Of a stretch of 64,000 nucleotides of DNA, positions 1 through 13,400 are shown piece after piece. The notes below the pieces were generated by a model, which was not told where the DNA came from, ran no database searches, and saw only the letters and a list, made by a program, of their open reading frames with translations. The stretch comes from JAJEBT01 sp965221485 (GTDB lineage Bacteria > Pseudomonadota > Alphaproteobacteria > MPNO01 > UBA830): contig OZ244893.1 of the NCBI GenBank assembly GCA_965221485.1, positions 1 through 64,000 on the forward strand, read 5' to 3'. Made by a program: the position numbers and the translations under genes. Numbering within the stretch: the stretch's first letter is position 1; the number at the start of each line of letters is the position of its first letter.

Positions 1-1463
1 CCGGGACGCCGCCTGATGGTCAGGACTGGCGCCGTGTTGTCGAGGACGTAGGTGTTGTCGTTGGTGCCCGAGACCGAGGTGTTGAGGGCGTTGCCGGCCG
101 GGTCCGTGATGTCCTGGCCGGTTGCGAAGGAGAGGGTGACGGTTGCGTCGAGATCTGCGAGGGCGGGGCCCGAGGCGGTGACGTCATAGCTCTTGGCGCG
201 TTGGTGACAGCGGCGACGGCGAGGGTCGCTGTGGTGCCGCTTATGGCGAAGTCGGCCGGGTCCACATTCTGGACGTCCTCGCTGAAGGTGACCCGCCAGG
301 TGAGGGTGTCGGCGTTGGTGGGCGAGGTGGCCGGGGTGTGGCGCTCGATCGAGCTGACCTGTGGCCCCGAGGTGTCGTAGCTGCCGTTGGCTGACACCGC
401 GGCATTGCCGTTCCCGCGGCGTCGGTGGCCGCAGCGGCGCGCACGGTGATGTTGTAGTCGGCGCTGGGGGTCACCAGCAGGGTCCATGTATTGCCGGTGC
501 CGGCGGTCAGGGTGCCGGTGGTGGCGCCGGTCACGGTGAGGTCATCGGCGGCGAAATCGTCACCGCTTCGGAGAAGGTGAAGGTCGCCGTGAACGCCCCG
601 TTGGCGCTCGCCGGGACGCCGCTGATGGTCAGGACTGGCGCCGTTGTTGTCGAGGACGTAGGTGTTGTCGTTGGTGCCCGAGACCGAGGTGTTGAGGGCG
701 TTGCCGGCCGGGTCCGTGATGTCCTGGCCGGTTGCGAAGGAGAGGGTGACGGTTGCGTCGAGATCTGCGAGGGCGGGGCCCGAGGCGGTGACGTCATAGG
801 CTCTTGGCGCGTTGGTGACAGCGGCGACGGCGAGGGTCGCTGTGGTGCCGCTTATGGCGAAGTCGGCCGGGTCCACATTCTGGACGTCCTCGCTGAAGGT
901 GACCCGCCAGGTGAGGGTGTCGGCGTTGGTGGGCGAGGTGGCCGGGGTGTGGCGCTCGATCGAGCTGACCTGTGGCCCCGAGGTGTCGTAGCTGCCGTTG
1001 GCTGACACCGCGGCATTGCCGTTCCCGGCGGCGTCGGTGGCCGCAGCGGCGCGCACGGTGATGTTGTAGTCGGCGCTGGGGGTCACCAGCAGGGTCCATG
1101 TATTGCCGGTGCCGGCGGTCAGGGTGCCGGTGGTGGCGCCGGTCACGGTGAGGTCATCGGCGGCGAAATCGGTCACCGCTTCGGAGAAGGTGAAGGTCGC
1201 CGTGAACGCCCCGTTGGCGCTCGCCGGGACGCCGCTGATGGTCAGGACTGGCGCCGTGTTGTCGAGGACGTAGGTGTTGTCGTTGGTGCCCGAGACCGAG
1301 GTGTTGAGGGCGTTGCCGGCCGGGTCCGTGATGTCCTGGCCGGTTGCGAAGGAGAGGGTGACGGTTGCGTCGAGATCTGCGAGGGCGGGGCCCGAGGCGG
1401 TGACGTCATAGGCTCTTGGCGCGTTGGTGACAGCGGCGACGGCGAGGGTCGCTGTGGTGCCGC
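1..1463 (-). pseudogene. Broken continuation of the giant Ig-like repeat protein (contig edge)
   Basis: This stretch is more of the same 612-bp repeat, still on the minus strand, but it cannot be read through in one frame. Compared with the canonical unit I see an extra C near 12, a missing G near 189, a missing G near 416, a missing G near 559 and an extra T near 644. All lie in short homopolymer-like contexts. From about 650 to 1,500 the sequence matches the canonical unit again. The frame is then broken at about 1,500 by a jump of about 385 bases within the unit. Errors clustered at the edge of a long perfect repeat usually mean low-coverage long-read consensus at a contig end, so the gene probably continues beyond the window. 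A truly decayed 3' end is the alternative. Confidence 0.7.
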
Positions 1464-4400
1464 TTATGGCGAAGTCGGCCGGGTCCACATTCTGGACGTC
1501 GTGTTGTCGTTGGTGCCCGAGACCGAGGTGTTGAGGGCGTTGCCGGCCGGGTCCGTGATGTCCTGGCCGGTTGCGAAGGAGAGGGTGACCGTGCCGTTGA
1601 GGCCGTCGAGGTCGCCCGGGTCCACATTCTGGACGTCCTCGCTGAAGGTGACCCGCCAGGTGAGGGTGTCGGCGTTGGTGGGCGAGGTGGCCGGGGTGTG
1701 GCGCTCGATCGAGCTGACCTGTGGCCCCGAGGTGTCGTAGCTGCCGTTGGCTGACACCGCGGCATTGCCGTTCCCGGCGGCGTCGGTGGCCGCAGCGGCG
1801 CGCACGGTGATGTTGTAGTCGGCGCTGGGGGTCACCAGCAGGGTCCATGTATTGCCGGTGCCGGCGGTCAGGGTGCCGGTGGTGGCGCCGGTCACGGTGA
1901 GGTCATCGGCGGCGAAATCGGTCACCGCTTCGGAGAAGGTGAAGGTCGCCGTGAACGCCCCGTTGGCGCTCGCCGGGACGCCGCTGATGGTCAGGACTGG
2001 CGCCGTGTTGTCGAGGACGTAGGTGTTGTCGTTGGTGCCCGAGACCGAGGTGTTGAGGGCGTTGCCGGCCGGGTCCGTGATGTCCTGGCCGGTTGCGAAG
2101 GAGAGGGTGACGGTTGCGTCGAGATCTGCGAGGGCGGGGCCCGAGGCGGTGACGTCATAGGCTCTTGGCGCGTTGGTGACAGCGGCGACGGCGAGGGTCG
2201 CTGTGGTGCCGCTTATGGCGAAGTCGGCCGGGTCCACATTCTGGACGTCCTCGCTGAAGGTGACCCGCCAGGTGAGGGTGTCGGCGTTGGTGGGCGAGGT
2301 GGCCGGGGTGTGGCGCTCGATCGAGCTGACCTGTGGCCCCGAGGTGTCGTAGCTGCCGTTGGCTGACACCGCGGCATTGCCGTTCCCGGCGGCGTCGGTG
2401 GCCGCAGCGGCGCGCACGGTGATGTTGTAGTCGGCGCTGGGGGTCACCAGCAGGGTCCATGTATTGCCGGTGCCGGCGGTCAGGGTGCCGGTGGTGGCGC
2501 CGGTCACGGTGAGGTCATCGGCGGCGAAATCGGTCACCGCTTCGGAGAAGGTGAAGGTCGCCGTGAACGCCCCGTTGGCGCTCGCCGGGACGCCGCTGAT
2601 GGTCAGGACTGGCGCCGTGTTGTCGAGGACGTAGGTGTTGTCGTTGGTGCCCGAGACCGAGGTGTTGAGGGCGTTGCCGGCCGGGTCCGTGATGTCCTGG
2701 CCGGTTGCGAAGGAGAGGGTGACGGTTGCGTCGAGATCTGCGAGGGCGGGGCCCGAGGCGGTGACGTCATAGGCTCTTGGCGCGTTGGTGACAGCGGCGA
2801 CGGCGAGGGTCGCTGTGGTGCCGCTTATGGCGAAGTCGGCCGGGTCCACATTCTGGACGTCCTCGCTGAAGGTGACCCGCCAGGTGAGGGTGTCGGCGTT
2901 GGTGGGCGAGGTGGCCGGGGTGTGGCGCTCGATCGAGCTGACCTGTGGCCCCGAGGTGTCGTAGCTGCCGTTGGCTGACACCGCGGCATTGCCGTTCCCG
3001 GCGGCGTCGGTGGCCGCAGCGGCGCGCACGGTGATGTTGTAGTCGGCGCTGGGGGTCACCAGCAGGGTCCATGTATTGCCGGTGCCGGCGGTCAGGGTGC
3101 CGGTGGTGGCGCCGGTCACGGTGAGGTCATCGGCGGCGAAATCGGTCACCGCTTCGGAGAAGGTGAAGGTCGCCGTGAACGCCCCGTTGGCGCTCGCCGG
3201 GACGCCGCTGATGGTCAGGACTGGCGCCGTGTTGTCGAGGACGTAGGTGTTGTCGTTGGTGCCCGAGACCGAGGTGTTGAGGGCGTTGCCGGCCGGGTCC
3301 GTGATGTCCTGGCCGGTTGCGAAGGAGAGGGTGACGGTTGCGTCGAGATCTGCGAGGGCGGGGCCCGAGGCGGTGACGTCATAGGCTCTTGGCGCGTTGG
3401 TGACAGCGGCGACGGCGAGGGTCGCTGTGGTGCCGCTTATGGCGAAGTCGGCCGGGTCCACATTCTGGACGTCCTCGCTGAAGGTGACCCGCCAGGTGAG
3501 GGTGTCGGCGTTGGTGGGCGAGGTGGCCGGGGTGTGGCGCTCGATCGAGCTGACCTGTGGCCCCGAGGTGTCGTAGCTGCCGTTGGCTGACACCGCGGCA
3601 TTGCCGTTCCCGGCGGCGTCGGTGGCCGCAGCGGCGCGCACGGTGATGTTGTAGTCGGCGCTGGGGGTCACCAGCAGGGTCCATGTATTGCCGGTGCCGG
3701 CGGTCAGGGTGCCGGTGGTGGCGCCGGTCACGGTGAGGTCATCGGCGGCGAAATCGGTCACCGCTTCGGAGAAGGTGAAGGTCGCCGTGAACGCCCCGTT
3801 GGCGCTCGCCGGGACGCCGCTGATGGTCAGGACTGGCGCCGTGTTGTCGAGGACGTAGGTGTTGTCGTTGGTGCCCGAGACCGAGGTGTTGAGGGCGTTG
3901 CCGGCCGGGTCCGTGATGTCCTGGCCGGTTGCGAAGGAGAGGGTGACGGTTGCGTCGAGATCTGCGAGGGCGGGGCCCGAGGCGGTGACGTCATAGGCTC
4001 TTGGCGCGTTGGTGACAGCGGCGACGGCGAGGGTCGCTGTGGTGCCGCTTATGGCGAAGTCGGCCGGGTCCACATTCTGGACGTCCTCGCTGAAGGTGAC
4101 CCGCCAGGTGAGGGTGTCGGCGTTGGTGGGCGAGGTGGCCGGGGTGTGGCGCTCGATCGAGCTGACCTGTGGCCCCGAGGTGTCGTAGCTGCCGTTGGCT
4201 GACACCGCGGCATTGCCGTTCCCGGCGGCGTCGGTGGCCGCAGCGGCGCGCACGGTGATGTTGTAGTCGGCGCTGGGGGTCACCAGCAGGGTCCATGTAT
4301 TGCCGGTGCCGGCGGTCAGGGTGCCGGTGGTGGCGCCGGTCACGGTGAGGTCATCGGCGGCGAAATCGGTCACCGCTTCGGAGAAGGTGAAGGTCGCCGT

Positions 4401-7400
4401 GAACGCCCCGTTGGCGCTCGCCGGGACGCCGCTGATGGTCAGGACTGGCGCCGTGTTGTCGAGGACGTAGGTGTTGTCGTTGGTGCCCGAGACCGAGGTG
4501 TTGAGGGCGTTGCCGGCCGGGTCCGTGATGTCCTGGCCGGTTGCGAAGGAGAGGGTGACGGTTGCGTCGAGATCTGCGAGGGCGGGGCCCGAGGCGGTGA
4601 CGTCATAGGCTCTTGGCGCGTTGGTGACAGCGGCGACGGCGAGGGTCGCTGTGGTGCCGCTTATGGCGAAGTCGGCCGGGTCCACATTCTGGACGTCCTC
4701 GCTGAAGGTGACCCGCCAGGTGAGGGTGTCGGCGTTGGTGGGCGAGGTGGCCGGGGTGTGGCGCTCGATCGAGCTGACCTGTGGCCCCGAGGTGTCGTAG
4801 CTGCCGTTGGCTGACACCGCGGCATTGCCGTTCCCGGCGGCGTCGGTGGCCGCAGCGGCGCGCACGGTGATGTTGTAGTCGGCGCTGGGGGTCACCAGCA
4901 GGGTCCATGTATTGCCGGTGCCGGCGGTCAGGGTGCCGGTGGTGGCGCCGGTCACGGTGAGGTCATCGGCGGCGAAATCGGTCACCGCTTCGGAGAAGGT
5001 GAAGGTCGCCGTGAACGCCCCGTTGGCGCTCGCCGGGACGCCGCTGATGGTCAGGACTGGCGCCGTGTTGTCGAGGACGTAGGTGTTGTCGTTGGTGCCC
5101 GAGACCGAGGTGTTGAGGGCGTTGCCGGCCGGGTCCGTGATGTCCTGGCCGGTTGCGAAGGAGAGGGTGACGGTTGCGTCGAGATCTGCGAGGGCGGGGC
5201 CCGAGGCGGTGACGTCATAGGCTCTTGGCGCGTTGGTGACAGCGGCGACGGCGAGGGTCGCTGTGGTGCCGCTTATGGCGAAGTCGGCCGGGTCCACATT
5301 CTGGACGTCCTCGCTGAAGGTGACCCGCCAGGTGAGGGTGTCGGCGTTGGTGGGCGAGGTGGCCGGGGTGTGGCGCTCGATCGAGCTGACCTGTGGCCCC
5401 GAGGTGTCGTAGCTGCCGTTGGCTGACACCGCGGCATTGCCGTTCCCGGCGGCGTCGGTGGCCGCAGCGGCGCGCACGGTGATGTTGTAGTCGGCGCTGG
5501 GGGTCACCAGCAGGGTCCATGTATTGCCGGTGCCGGCGGTCAGGGTGCCGGTGGTGGCGCCGGTCACGGTGAGGTCATCGGCGGCGAAATCGGTCACCGC
5601 TTCGGAGAAGGTGAAGGTCGCCGTGAACGCCCCGTTGGCGCTCGCCGGGACGCCGCTGATGGTCAGGACTGGCGCCGTGTTGTCGAGGACGTAGGTGTTG
5701 TCGTTGGTGCCCGAGACCGAGGTGTTGAGGGCGTTGCCGGCCGGGTCCGTGATGTCCTGGCCGGTTGCGAAGGAGAGGGTGACGGTTGCGTCGAGATCTG
5801 CGAGGGCGGGGCCCGAGGCGGTGACGTCATAGGCTCTTGGCGCGTTGGTGACAGCGGCGACGGCGAGGGTCGCTGTGGTGCCGCTTATGGCGAAGTCGGC
5901 CGGGTCCACATTCTGGACGTCCTCGCTGAAGGTGACCCGCCAGGTGAGGGTGTCGGCGTTGGTGGGCGAGGTGGCCGGGGTGTGGCGCTCGATCGAGCTG
6001 ACCTGTGGCCCCGAGGTGTCGTAGCTGCCGTTGGCTGACACCGCGGCATTGCCGTTCCCGGCGGCGTCGGTGGCCGCAGCGGCGCGCACGGTGATGTTGT
6101 AGTCGGCGCTGGGGGTCACCAGCAGGGTCCATGTATTGCCGGTGCCGGCGGTCAGGGTGCCGGTGGTGGCGCCGGTCACGGTGAGGTCATCGGCGGCGAA
6201 ATCGGTCACCGCTTCGGAGAAGGTGAAGGTCGCCGTGAACGCCCCGTTGGCGCTCGCCGGGACGCCGCTGATGGTCAGGACTGGCGCCGTGTTGTCGAGG
6301 ACGTAGGTGTTGTCGTTGGTGCCCGAGACCGAGGTGTTGAGGGCGTTGCCGGCCGGGTCCGTGATGTCCTGGCCGGTTGCGAAGGAGAGGGTGACGGTTG
6401 CGTCGAGATCTGCGAGGGCGGGGCCCGAGGCGGTGACGTCATAGGCTCTTGGCGCGTTGGTGACAGCGGCGACGGCGAGGGTCGCTGTGGTGCCGCTTAT
6501 GGCGAAGTCGGCCGGGTCCACATTCTGGACGTCCTCGCTGAAGGTGACCCGCCAGGTGAGGGTGTCGGCGTTGGTGGGCGAGGTGGCCGGGGTGTGGCGC
6601 TCGATCGAGCTGACCTGTGGCCCCGAGGTGTCGTAGCTGCCGTTGGCTGACACCGCGGCATTGCCGTTCCCGGCGGCGTCGGTGGCCGCAGCGGCGCGCA
6701 CGGTGATGTTGTAGTCGGCGCTGGGGGTCACCAGCAGGGTCCATGTATTGCCGGTGCCGGCGGTCAGGGTGCCGGTGGTGGCGCCGGTCACGGTGAGGTC
6801 ATCGGCGGCGAAATCGGTCACCGCTTCGGAGAAGGTGAAGGTCGCCGTGAACGCCCCGTTGGCGCTCGCCGGGACGCCGCTGATGGTCAGGACTGGCGCC
6901 GTGTTGTCGAGGACGTAGGTGTTGTCGTTGGTGCCCGAGACCGAGGTGTTGAGGGCGTTGCCGGCCGGGTCCGTGATGTCCTGGCCGGTTGCGAAGGAGA
7001 GGGTGACGGTTGCGTCGAGATCTGCGAGGGCGGGGCCCGAGGCGGTGACGTCATAGGCTCTTGGCGCGTTGGTGACAGCGGCGACGGCGAGGGTCGCTGT
7101 GGTGCCGCTTATGGCGAAGTCGGCCGGGTCCACATTCTGGACGTCCTCGCTGAAGGTGACCCGCCAGGTGAGGGTGTCGGCGTTGGTGGGCGAGGTGGCC
7201 GGGGTGTGGCGCTCGATCGAGCTGACCTGTGGCCCCGAGGTGTCGTAGCTGCCGTTGGCTGACACCGCGGCATTGCCGTTCCCGGCGGCGTCGGTGGCCG
7301 CAGCGGCGCGCACGGTGATGTTGTAGTCGGCGCTGGGGGTCACCAGCAGGGTCCATGTATTGCCGGTGCCGGCGGTCAGGGTGCCGGTGGTGGCGCCGGT

Positions 7401-10400
7401 CACGGTGAGGTCATCGGCGGCGAAATCGGTCACCGCTTCGGAGAAGGTGAAGGTCGCCGTGAACGCCCCGTTGGCGCTCGCCGGGACGCCGCTGATGGTC
7501 AGGACTGGCGCCGTGTTGTCGAGGACGTAGGTGTTGTCGTTGGTGCCCGAGACCGAGGTGTTGAGGGCGTTGCCGGCCGGGTCCGTGATGTCCTGGCCGG
7601 TTGCGAAGGAGAGGGTGACGGTTGCGTCGAGATCTGCGAGGGCGGGGCCCGAGGCGGTGACGTCATAGGCTCTTGGCGCGTTGGTGACAGCGGCGACGGC
7701 GAGGGTCGCTGTGGTGCCGCTTATGGCGAAGTCGGCCGGGTCCACATTCTGGACGTCCTCGCTGAAGGTGACCCGCCAGGTGAGGGTGTCGGCGTTGGTG
7801 GGCGAGGTGGCCGGGGTGTGGCGCTCGATCGAGCTGACCTGTGGCCCCGAGGTGTCGTAGCTGCCGTTGGCTGACACCGCGGCATTGCCGTTCCCGGCGG
7901 CGTCGGTGGCCGCAGCGGCGCGCACGGTGATGTTGTAGTCGGCGCTGGGGGTCACCAGCAGGGTCCATGTATTGCCGGTGCCGGCGGTCAGGGTGCCGGT
8001 GGTGGCGCCGGTCACGGTGAGGTCATCGGCGGCGAAATCGGTCACCGCTTCGGAGAAGGTGAAGGTCGCCGTGAACGCCCCGTTGGCGCTCGCCGGGACG
8101 CCGCTGATGGTCAGGACTGGCGCCGTGTTGTCGAGGACGTAGGTGTTGTCGTTGGTGCCCGAGACCGAGGTGTTGAGGGCGTTGCCGGCCGGGTCCGTGA
8201 TGTCCTGGCCGGTTGCGAAGGAGAGGGTGACGGTTGCGTCGAGATCTGCGAGGGCGGGGCCCGAGGCGGTGACGTCATAGGCTCTTGGCGCGTTGGTGAC
8301 AGCGGCGACGGCGAGGGTCGCTGTGGTGCCGCTTATGGCGAAGTCGGCCGGGTCCACATTCTGGACGTCCTCGCTGAAGGTGACCCGCCAGGTGAGGGTG
8401 TCGGCGTTGGTGGGCGAGGTGGCCGGGGTGTGGCGCTCGATCGAGCTGACCTGTGGCCCCGAGGTGTCGTAGCTGCCGTTGGCTGACACCGCGGCATTGC
8501 CGTTCCCGGCGGCGTCGGTGGCCGCAGCGGCGCGCACGGTGATGTTGTAGTCGGCGCTGGGGGTCACCAGCAGGGTCCATGTATTGCCGGTGCCGGCGGT
8601 CAGGGTGCCGGTGGTGGCGCCGGTCACGGTGAGGTCATCGGCGGCGAAATCGGTCACCGCTTCGGAGAAGGTGAAGGTCGCCGTGAACGCCCCGTTGGCG
8701 CTCGCCGGGACGCCGCTGATGGTCAGGACTGGCGCCGTGTTGTCGAGGACGTAGGTGTTGTCGTTGGTGCCCGAGACCGAGGTGTTGAGGGCGTTGCCGG
8801 CCGGGTCCGTGATGTCCTGGCCGGTTGCGAAGGAGAGGGTGACGGTTGCGTCGAGATCTGCGAGGGCGGGGCCCGAGGCGGTGACGTCATAGGCTCTTGG
8901 CGCGTTGGTGACAGCGGCGACGGCGAGGGTCGCTGTGGTGCCGCTTATGGCGAAGTCGGCCGGGTCCACATTCTGGACGTCCTCGCTGAAGGTGACCCGC
9001 CAGGTGAGGGTGTCGGCGTTGGTGGGCGAGGTGGCCGGGGTGTGGCGCTCGATCGAGCTGACCTGTGGCCCCGAGGTGTCGTAGCTGCCGTTGGCTGACA
9101 CCGCGGCATTGCCGTTCCCGGCGGCGTCGGTGGCCGCAGCGGCGCGCACGGTGATGTTGTAGTCGGCGCTGGGGGTCACCAGCAGGGTCCATGTATTGCC
9201 GGTGCCGGCGGTCAGGGTGCCGGTGGTGGCGCCGGTCACGGTGAGGTCATCGGCGGCGAAATCGGTCACCGCTTCGGAGAAGGTGAAGGTCGCCGTGAAC
9301 GCCCCGTTGGCGCTCGCCGGGACGCCGCTGATGGTCAGGACTGGCGCCGTGTTGTCGAGGACGTAGGTGTTGTCGTTGGTGCCCGAGACCGAGGTGTTGA
9401 GGGCGTTGCCGGCCGGGTCCGTGATGTCCTGGCCGGTTGCGAAGGAGAGGGTGACGGTTGCGTCGAGATCTGCGAGGGCGGGGCCCGAGGCGGTGACGTC
9501 ATAGGCTCTTGGCGCGTTGGTGACAGCGGCGACGGCGAGGGTCGCTGTGGTGCCGCTTATGGCGAAGTCGGCCGGGTCCACATTCTGGACGTCCTCGCTG
9601 AAGGTGACCCGCCAGGTGAGGGTGTCGGCGTTGGTGGGCGAGGTGGCCGGGGTGTGGCGCTCGATCGAGCTGACCTGTGGCCCCGAGGTGTCGTAGCTGC
9701 CGTTGGCTGACACCGCGGCATTGCCGTTCCCGGCGGCGTCGGTGGCCGCAGCGGCGCGCACGGTGATGTTGTAGTCGGCGCTGGGGGTCACCAGCAGGGT
9801 CCATGTATTGCCGGTGCCGGCGGTCAGGGTGCCGGTGGTGGCGCCGGTCACGGTGAGGTCATCGGCGGCGAAATCGGTCACCGCTTCGGAGAAGGTGAAG
9901 GTCGCCGTGAACGCCCCGTTGGCGCTCGCCGGGACGCCGCTGATGGTCAGGACTGGCGCCGTGTTGTCGAGGACGTAGGTGTTGTCGTTGGTGCCCGAGA
10001 CCGAGGTGTTGAGGGCGTTGCCGGCCGGGTCCGTGATGTCCTGGCCGGTTGCGAAGGAGAGGGTGACGGTTGCGTCGAGATCTGCGAGGGCGGGGCCCGA
10101 GGCGGTGACGTCATAGGCTCTTGGCGCGTTGGTGACAGCGGCGACGGCGAGGGTCGCTGTGGTGCCGCTTATGGCGAAGTCGGCCGGGTCCACATTCTGG
10201 ACGTCCTCGCTGAAGGTGACCCGCCAGGTGAGGGTGTCGGCGTTGGTGGGCGAGGTGGCCGGGGTGTGGCGCTCGATCGAGCTGACCTGTGGCCCCGAGG
10301 TGTCGTAGCTGCCGTTGGCTGACACCGCGGCATTGCCGTTCCCGGCGGCGTCGGTGGCCGCAGCGGCGCGCACGGTGATGTTGTAGTCGGCGCTGGGGGT

Positions 10401-13400
10401 CACCAGCAGGGTCCATGTATTGCCGGTGCCGGCGGTCAGGGTGCCGGTGGTGGCGCCGGTCACGGTGAGGTCATCGGCGGCGAAATCGGTCACCGCTTCG
10501 GAGAAGGTGAAGGTCGCCGTGAACGCCCCGTTGGCGCTCGCCGGGACGCCGCTGATGGTCAGGACTGGCGCCGTGTTGTCGAGGACGTAGGTGTTGTCGT
10601 TGGTGCCCGAGACCGAGGTGTTGAGGGCGTTGCCGGCCGGGTCCGTGATGTCCTGGCCGGTTGCGAAGGAGAGGGTGACGGTTGCGTCGAGATCTGCGAG
10701 GGCGGGGCCCGAGGCGGTGACGTCATAGGCTCTTGGCGCGTTGGTGACAGCGGCGACGGCGAGGGTCGCTGTGGTGCCGCTTATGGCGAAGTCGGCCGGG
10801 TCCACATTCTGGACGTCCTCGCTGAAGGTGACCCGCCAGGTGAGGGTGTCGGCGTTGGTGGGCGAGGTGGCCGGGGTGTGGCGCTCGATCGAGCTGACCT
10901 GTGGCCCCGAGGTGTCGTAGCTGCCGTTGGCTGACACCGCGGCATTGCCGTTCCCGGCGGCGTCGGTGGCCGCAGCGGCGCGCACGGTGATGTTGTAGTC
11001 GGCGCTGGGGGTCACCAGCAGGGTCCATGTATTGCCGGTGCCGGCGGTCAGGGTGCCGGTGGTGGCGCCGGTCACGGTGAGGTCATCGGCGGCGAAATCG
11101 GTCACCGCTTCGGAGAAGGTGAAGGTCGCCGTGAACGCCCCGTTGGCGCTCGCCGGGACGCCGCTGATGGTCAGGACTGGCGCCGTGTTGTCGAGGACGT
11201 AGGTGTTGTCGTTGGTGCCCGAGACCGAGGTGTTGAGGGCGTTGCCGGCCGGGTCCGTGATGTCCTGGCCGGTTGCGAAGGAGAGGGTGACGGTTGCGTC
11301 GAGATCTGCGAGGGCGGGGCCCGAGGCGGTGACGTCATAGGCTCTTGGCGCGTTGGTGACAGCGGCGACGGCGAGGGTCGCTGTGGTGCCGCTTATGGCG
11401 AAGTCGGCCGGGTCCACATTCTGGACGTCCTCGCTGAAGGTGACCCGCCAGGTGAGGGTGTCGGCGTTGGTGGGCGAGGTGGCCGGGGTGTGGCGCTCGA
11501 TCGAGCTGACCTGTGGCCCCGAGGTGTCGTAGCTGCCGTTGGCTGACACCGCGGCATTGCCGTTCCCGGCGGCGTCGGTGGCCGCAGCGGCGCGCACGGT
11601 GATGTTGTAGTCGGCGCTGGGGGTCACCAGCAGGGTCCATGTATTGCCGGTGCCGGCGGTCAGGGTGCCGGTGGTGGCGCCGGTCACGGTGAGGTCATCG
11701 GCGGCGAAATCGGTCACCGCTTCGGAGAAGGTGAAGGTCGCCGTGAACGCCCCGTTGGCGCTCGCCGGGACGCCGCTGATGGTCAGGACTGGCGCCGTGT
11801 TGTCGAGGACGTAGGTGTTGTCGTTGGTGCCCGAGACCGAGGTGTTGAGGGCGTTGCCGGCCGGGTCCGTGATGTCCTGGCCGGTTGCGAAGGAGAGGGT
11901 GACGGTTGCGTCGAGATCTGCGAGGGCGGGGCCCGAGGCGGTGACGTCATAGGCTCTTGGCGCGTTGGTGACAGCGGCGACGGCGAGGGTCGCTGTGGTG
12001 CCGCTTATGGCGAAGTCGGCCGGGTCCACATTCTGGACGTCCTCGCTGAAGGTGACCCGCCAGGTGAGGGTGTCGGCGTTGGTGGGCGAGGTGGCCGGGG
12101 TGTGGCGCTCGATCGAGCTGACCTGTGGCCCCGAGGTGTCGTAGCTGCCGTTGGCTGACACCGCGGCATTGCCGTTCCCGGCGGCGTCGGTGGCCGCAGC
12201 GGCGCGCACGGTGATGTTGTAGTCGGCGCTGGGGGTCACCAGCAGGGTCCATGTATTGCCGGTGCCGGCGGTCAGGGTGCCGGTGGTGGCGCCGGTCACG
12301 GTGAGGTCATCGGCGGCGAAATCGGTCACCGCTTCGGAGAAGGTGAAGGTCGCCGTGAACGCCCCGTTGGCGCTCGCCGGGACGCCGCTGATGGTCAGGA
12401 CTGGCGCCGTGTTGTCGAGGACGTAGGTGTTGTCGTTGGTGCCCGAGACCGAGGTGTTGAGGGCGTTGCCGGCCGGGTCCGTGATGTCCTGGCCGGTTGC
12501 GAAGGAGAGGGTGACGGTTGCGTCGAGATCTGCGAGGGCGGGGCCCGAGGCGGTGACGTCATAGGCTCTTGGCGCGTTGGTGACAGCGGCGACGGCGAGG
12601 GTCGCTGTGGTGCCGCTTATGGCGAAGTCGGCCGGGTCCACATTCTGGACGTCCTCGCTGAAGGTGACCCGCCAGGTGAGGGTGTCGGCGTTGGTGGGCG
12701 AGGTGGCCGGGGTGTGGCGCTCGATCGAGCTGACCTGTGGCCCCGAGGTGTCGTAGCTGCCGTTGGCTGACACCGCGGCATTGCCGTTCCCGGCGGCGTC
12801 GGTGGCCGCAGCGGCGCGCACGGTGATGTTGTAGTCGGCGCTGGGGGTCACCAGCAGGGTCCATGTATTGCCGGTGCCGGCGGTCAGGGTGCCGGTGGTG
12901 GCGCCGGTCACGGTGAGGTCATCGGCGGCGAAATCGGTCACCGCTTCGGAGAAGGTGAAGGTCGCCGTGAACGCCCCGTTGGCGCTCGCCGGGACGCCGC
13001 TGATGGTCAGGACTGGCGCCGTGTTGTCGAGGACGTAGGTGTTGTCGTTGGTGCCCGAGACCGAGGTGTTGAGGGCGTTGCCGGCCGGGTCCGTGATGTC
13101 CTGGCCGGTTGCGAAGGAGAGGGTGACGGTTGCGTCGAGATCTGCGAGGGCGGGGCCCGAGGCGGTGACGTCATAGGCTCTTGGCGCGTTGGTGACAGCG
13201 GCGACGGCGAGGGTCGCTGTGGTGCCGCTTATGGCGAAGTCGGCCGGGTCCACATTCTGGACGTCCTCGCTGAAGGTGACCCGCCAGGTGAGGGTGTCGG
13301 CGTTGGTGGGCGAGGTGGCCGGGGTGTGGCGCTCGATCGAGCTGACCTGTGGCCCCGAGGTGTCGTAGCTGCCGTTGGCTGACACCGCGGCATTGCCGTT

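Noticed and set aside
241..1848. Frame of about 535 codons overlapping the start of the giant gene's 3' end
   Set aside because: It alternates between reading-frame fragments of the repeat because of the indels, so it is an artefact of the broken left edge.
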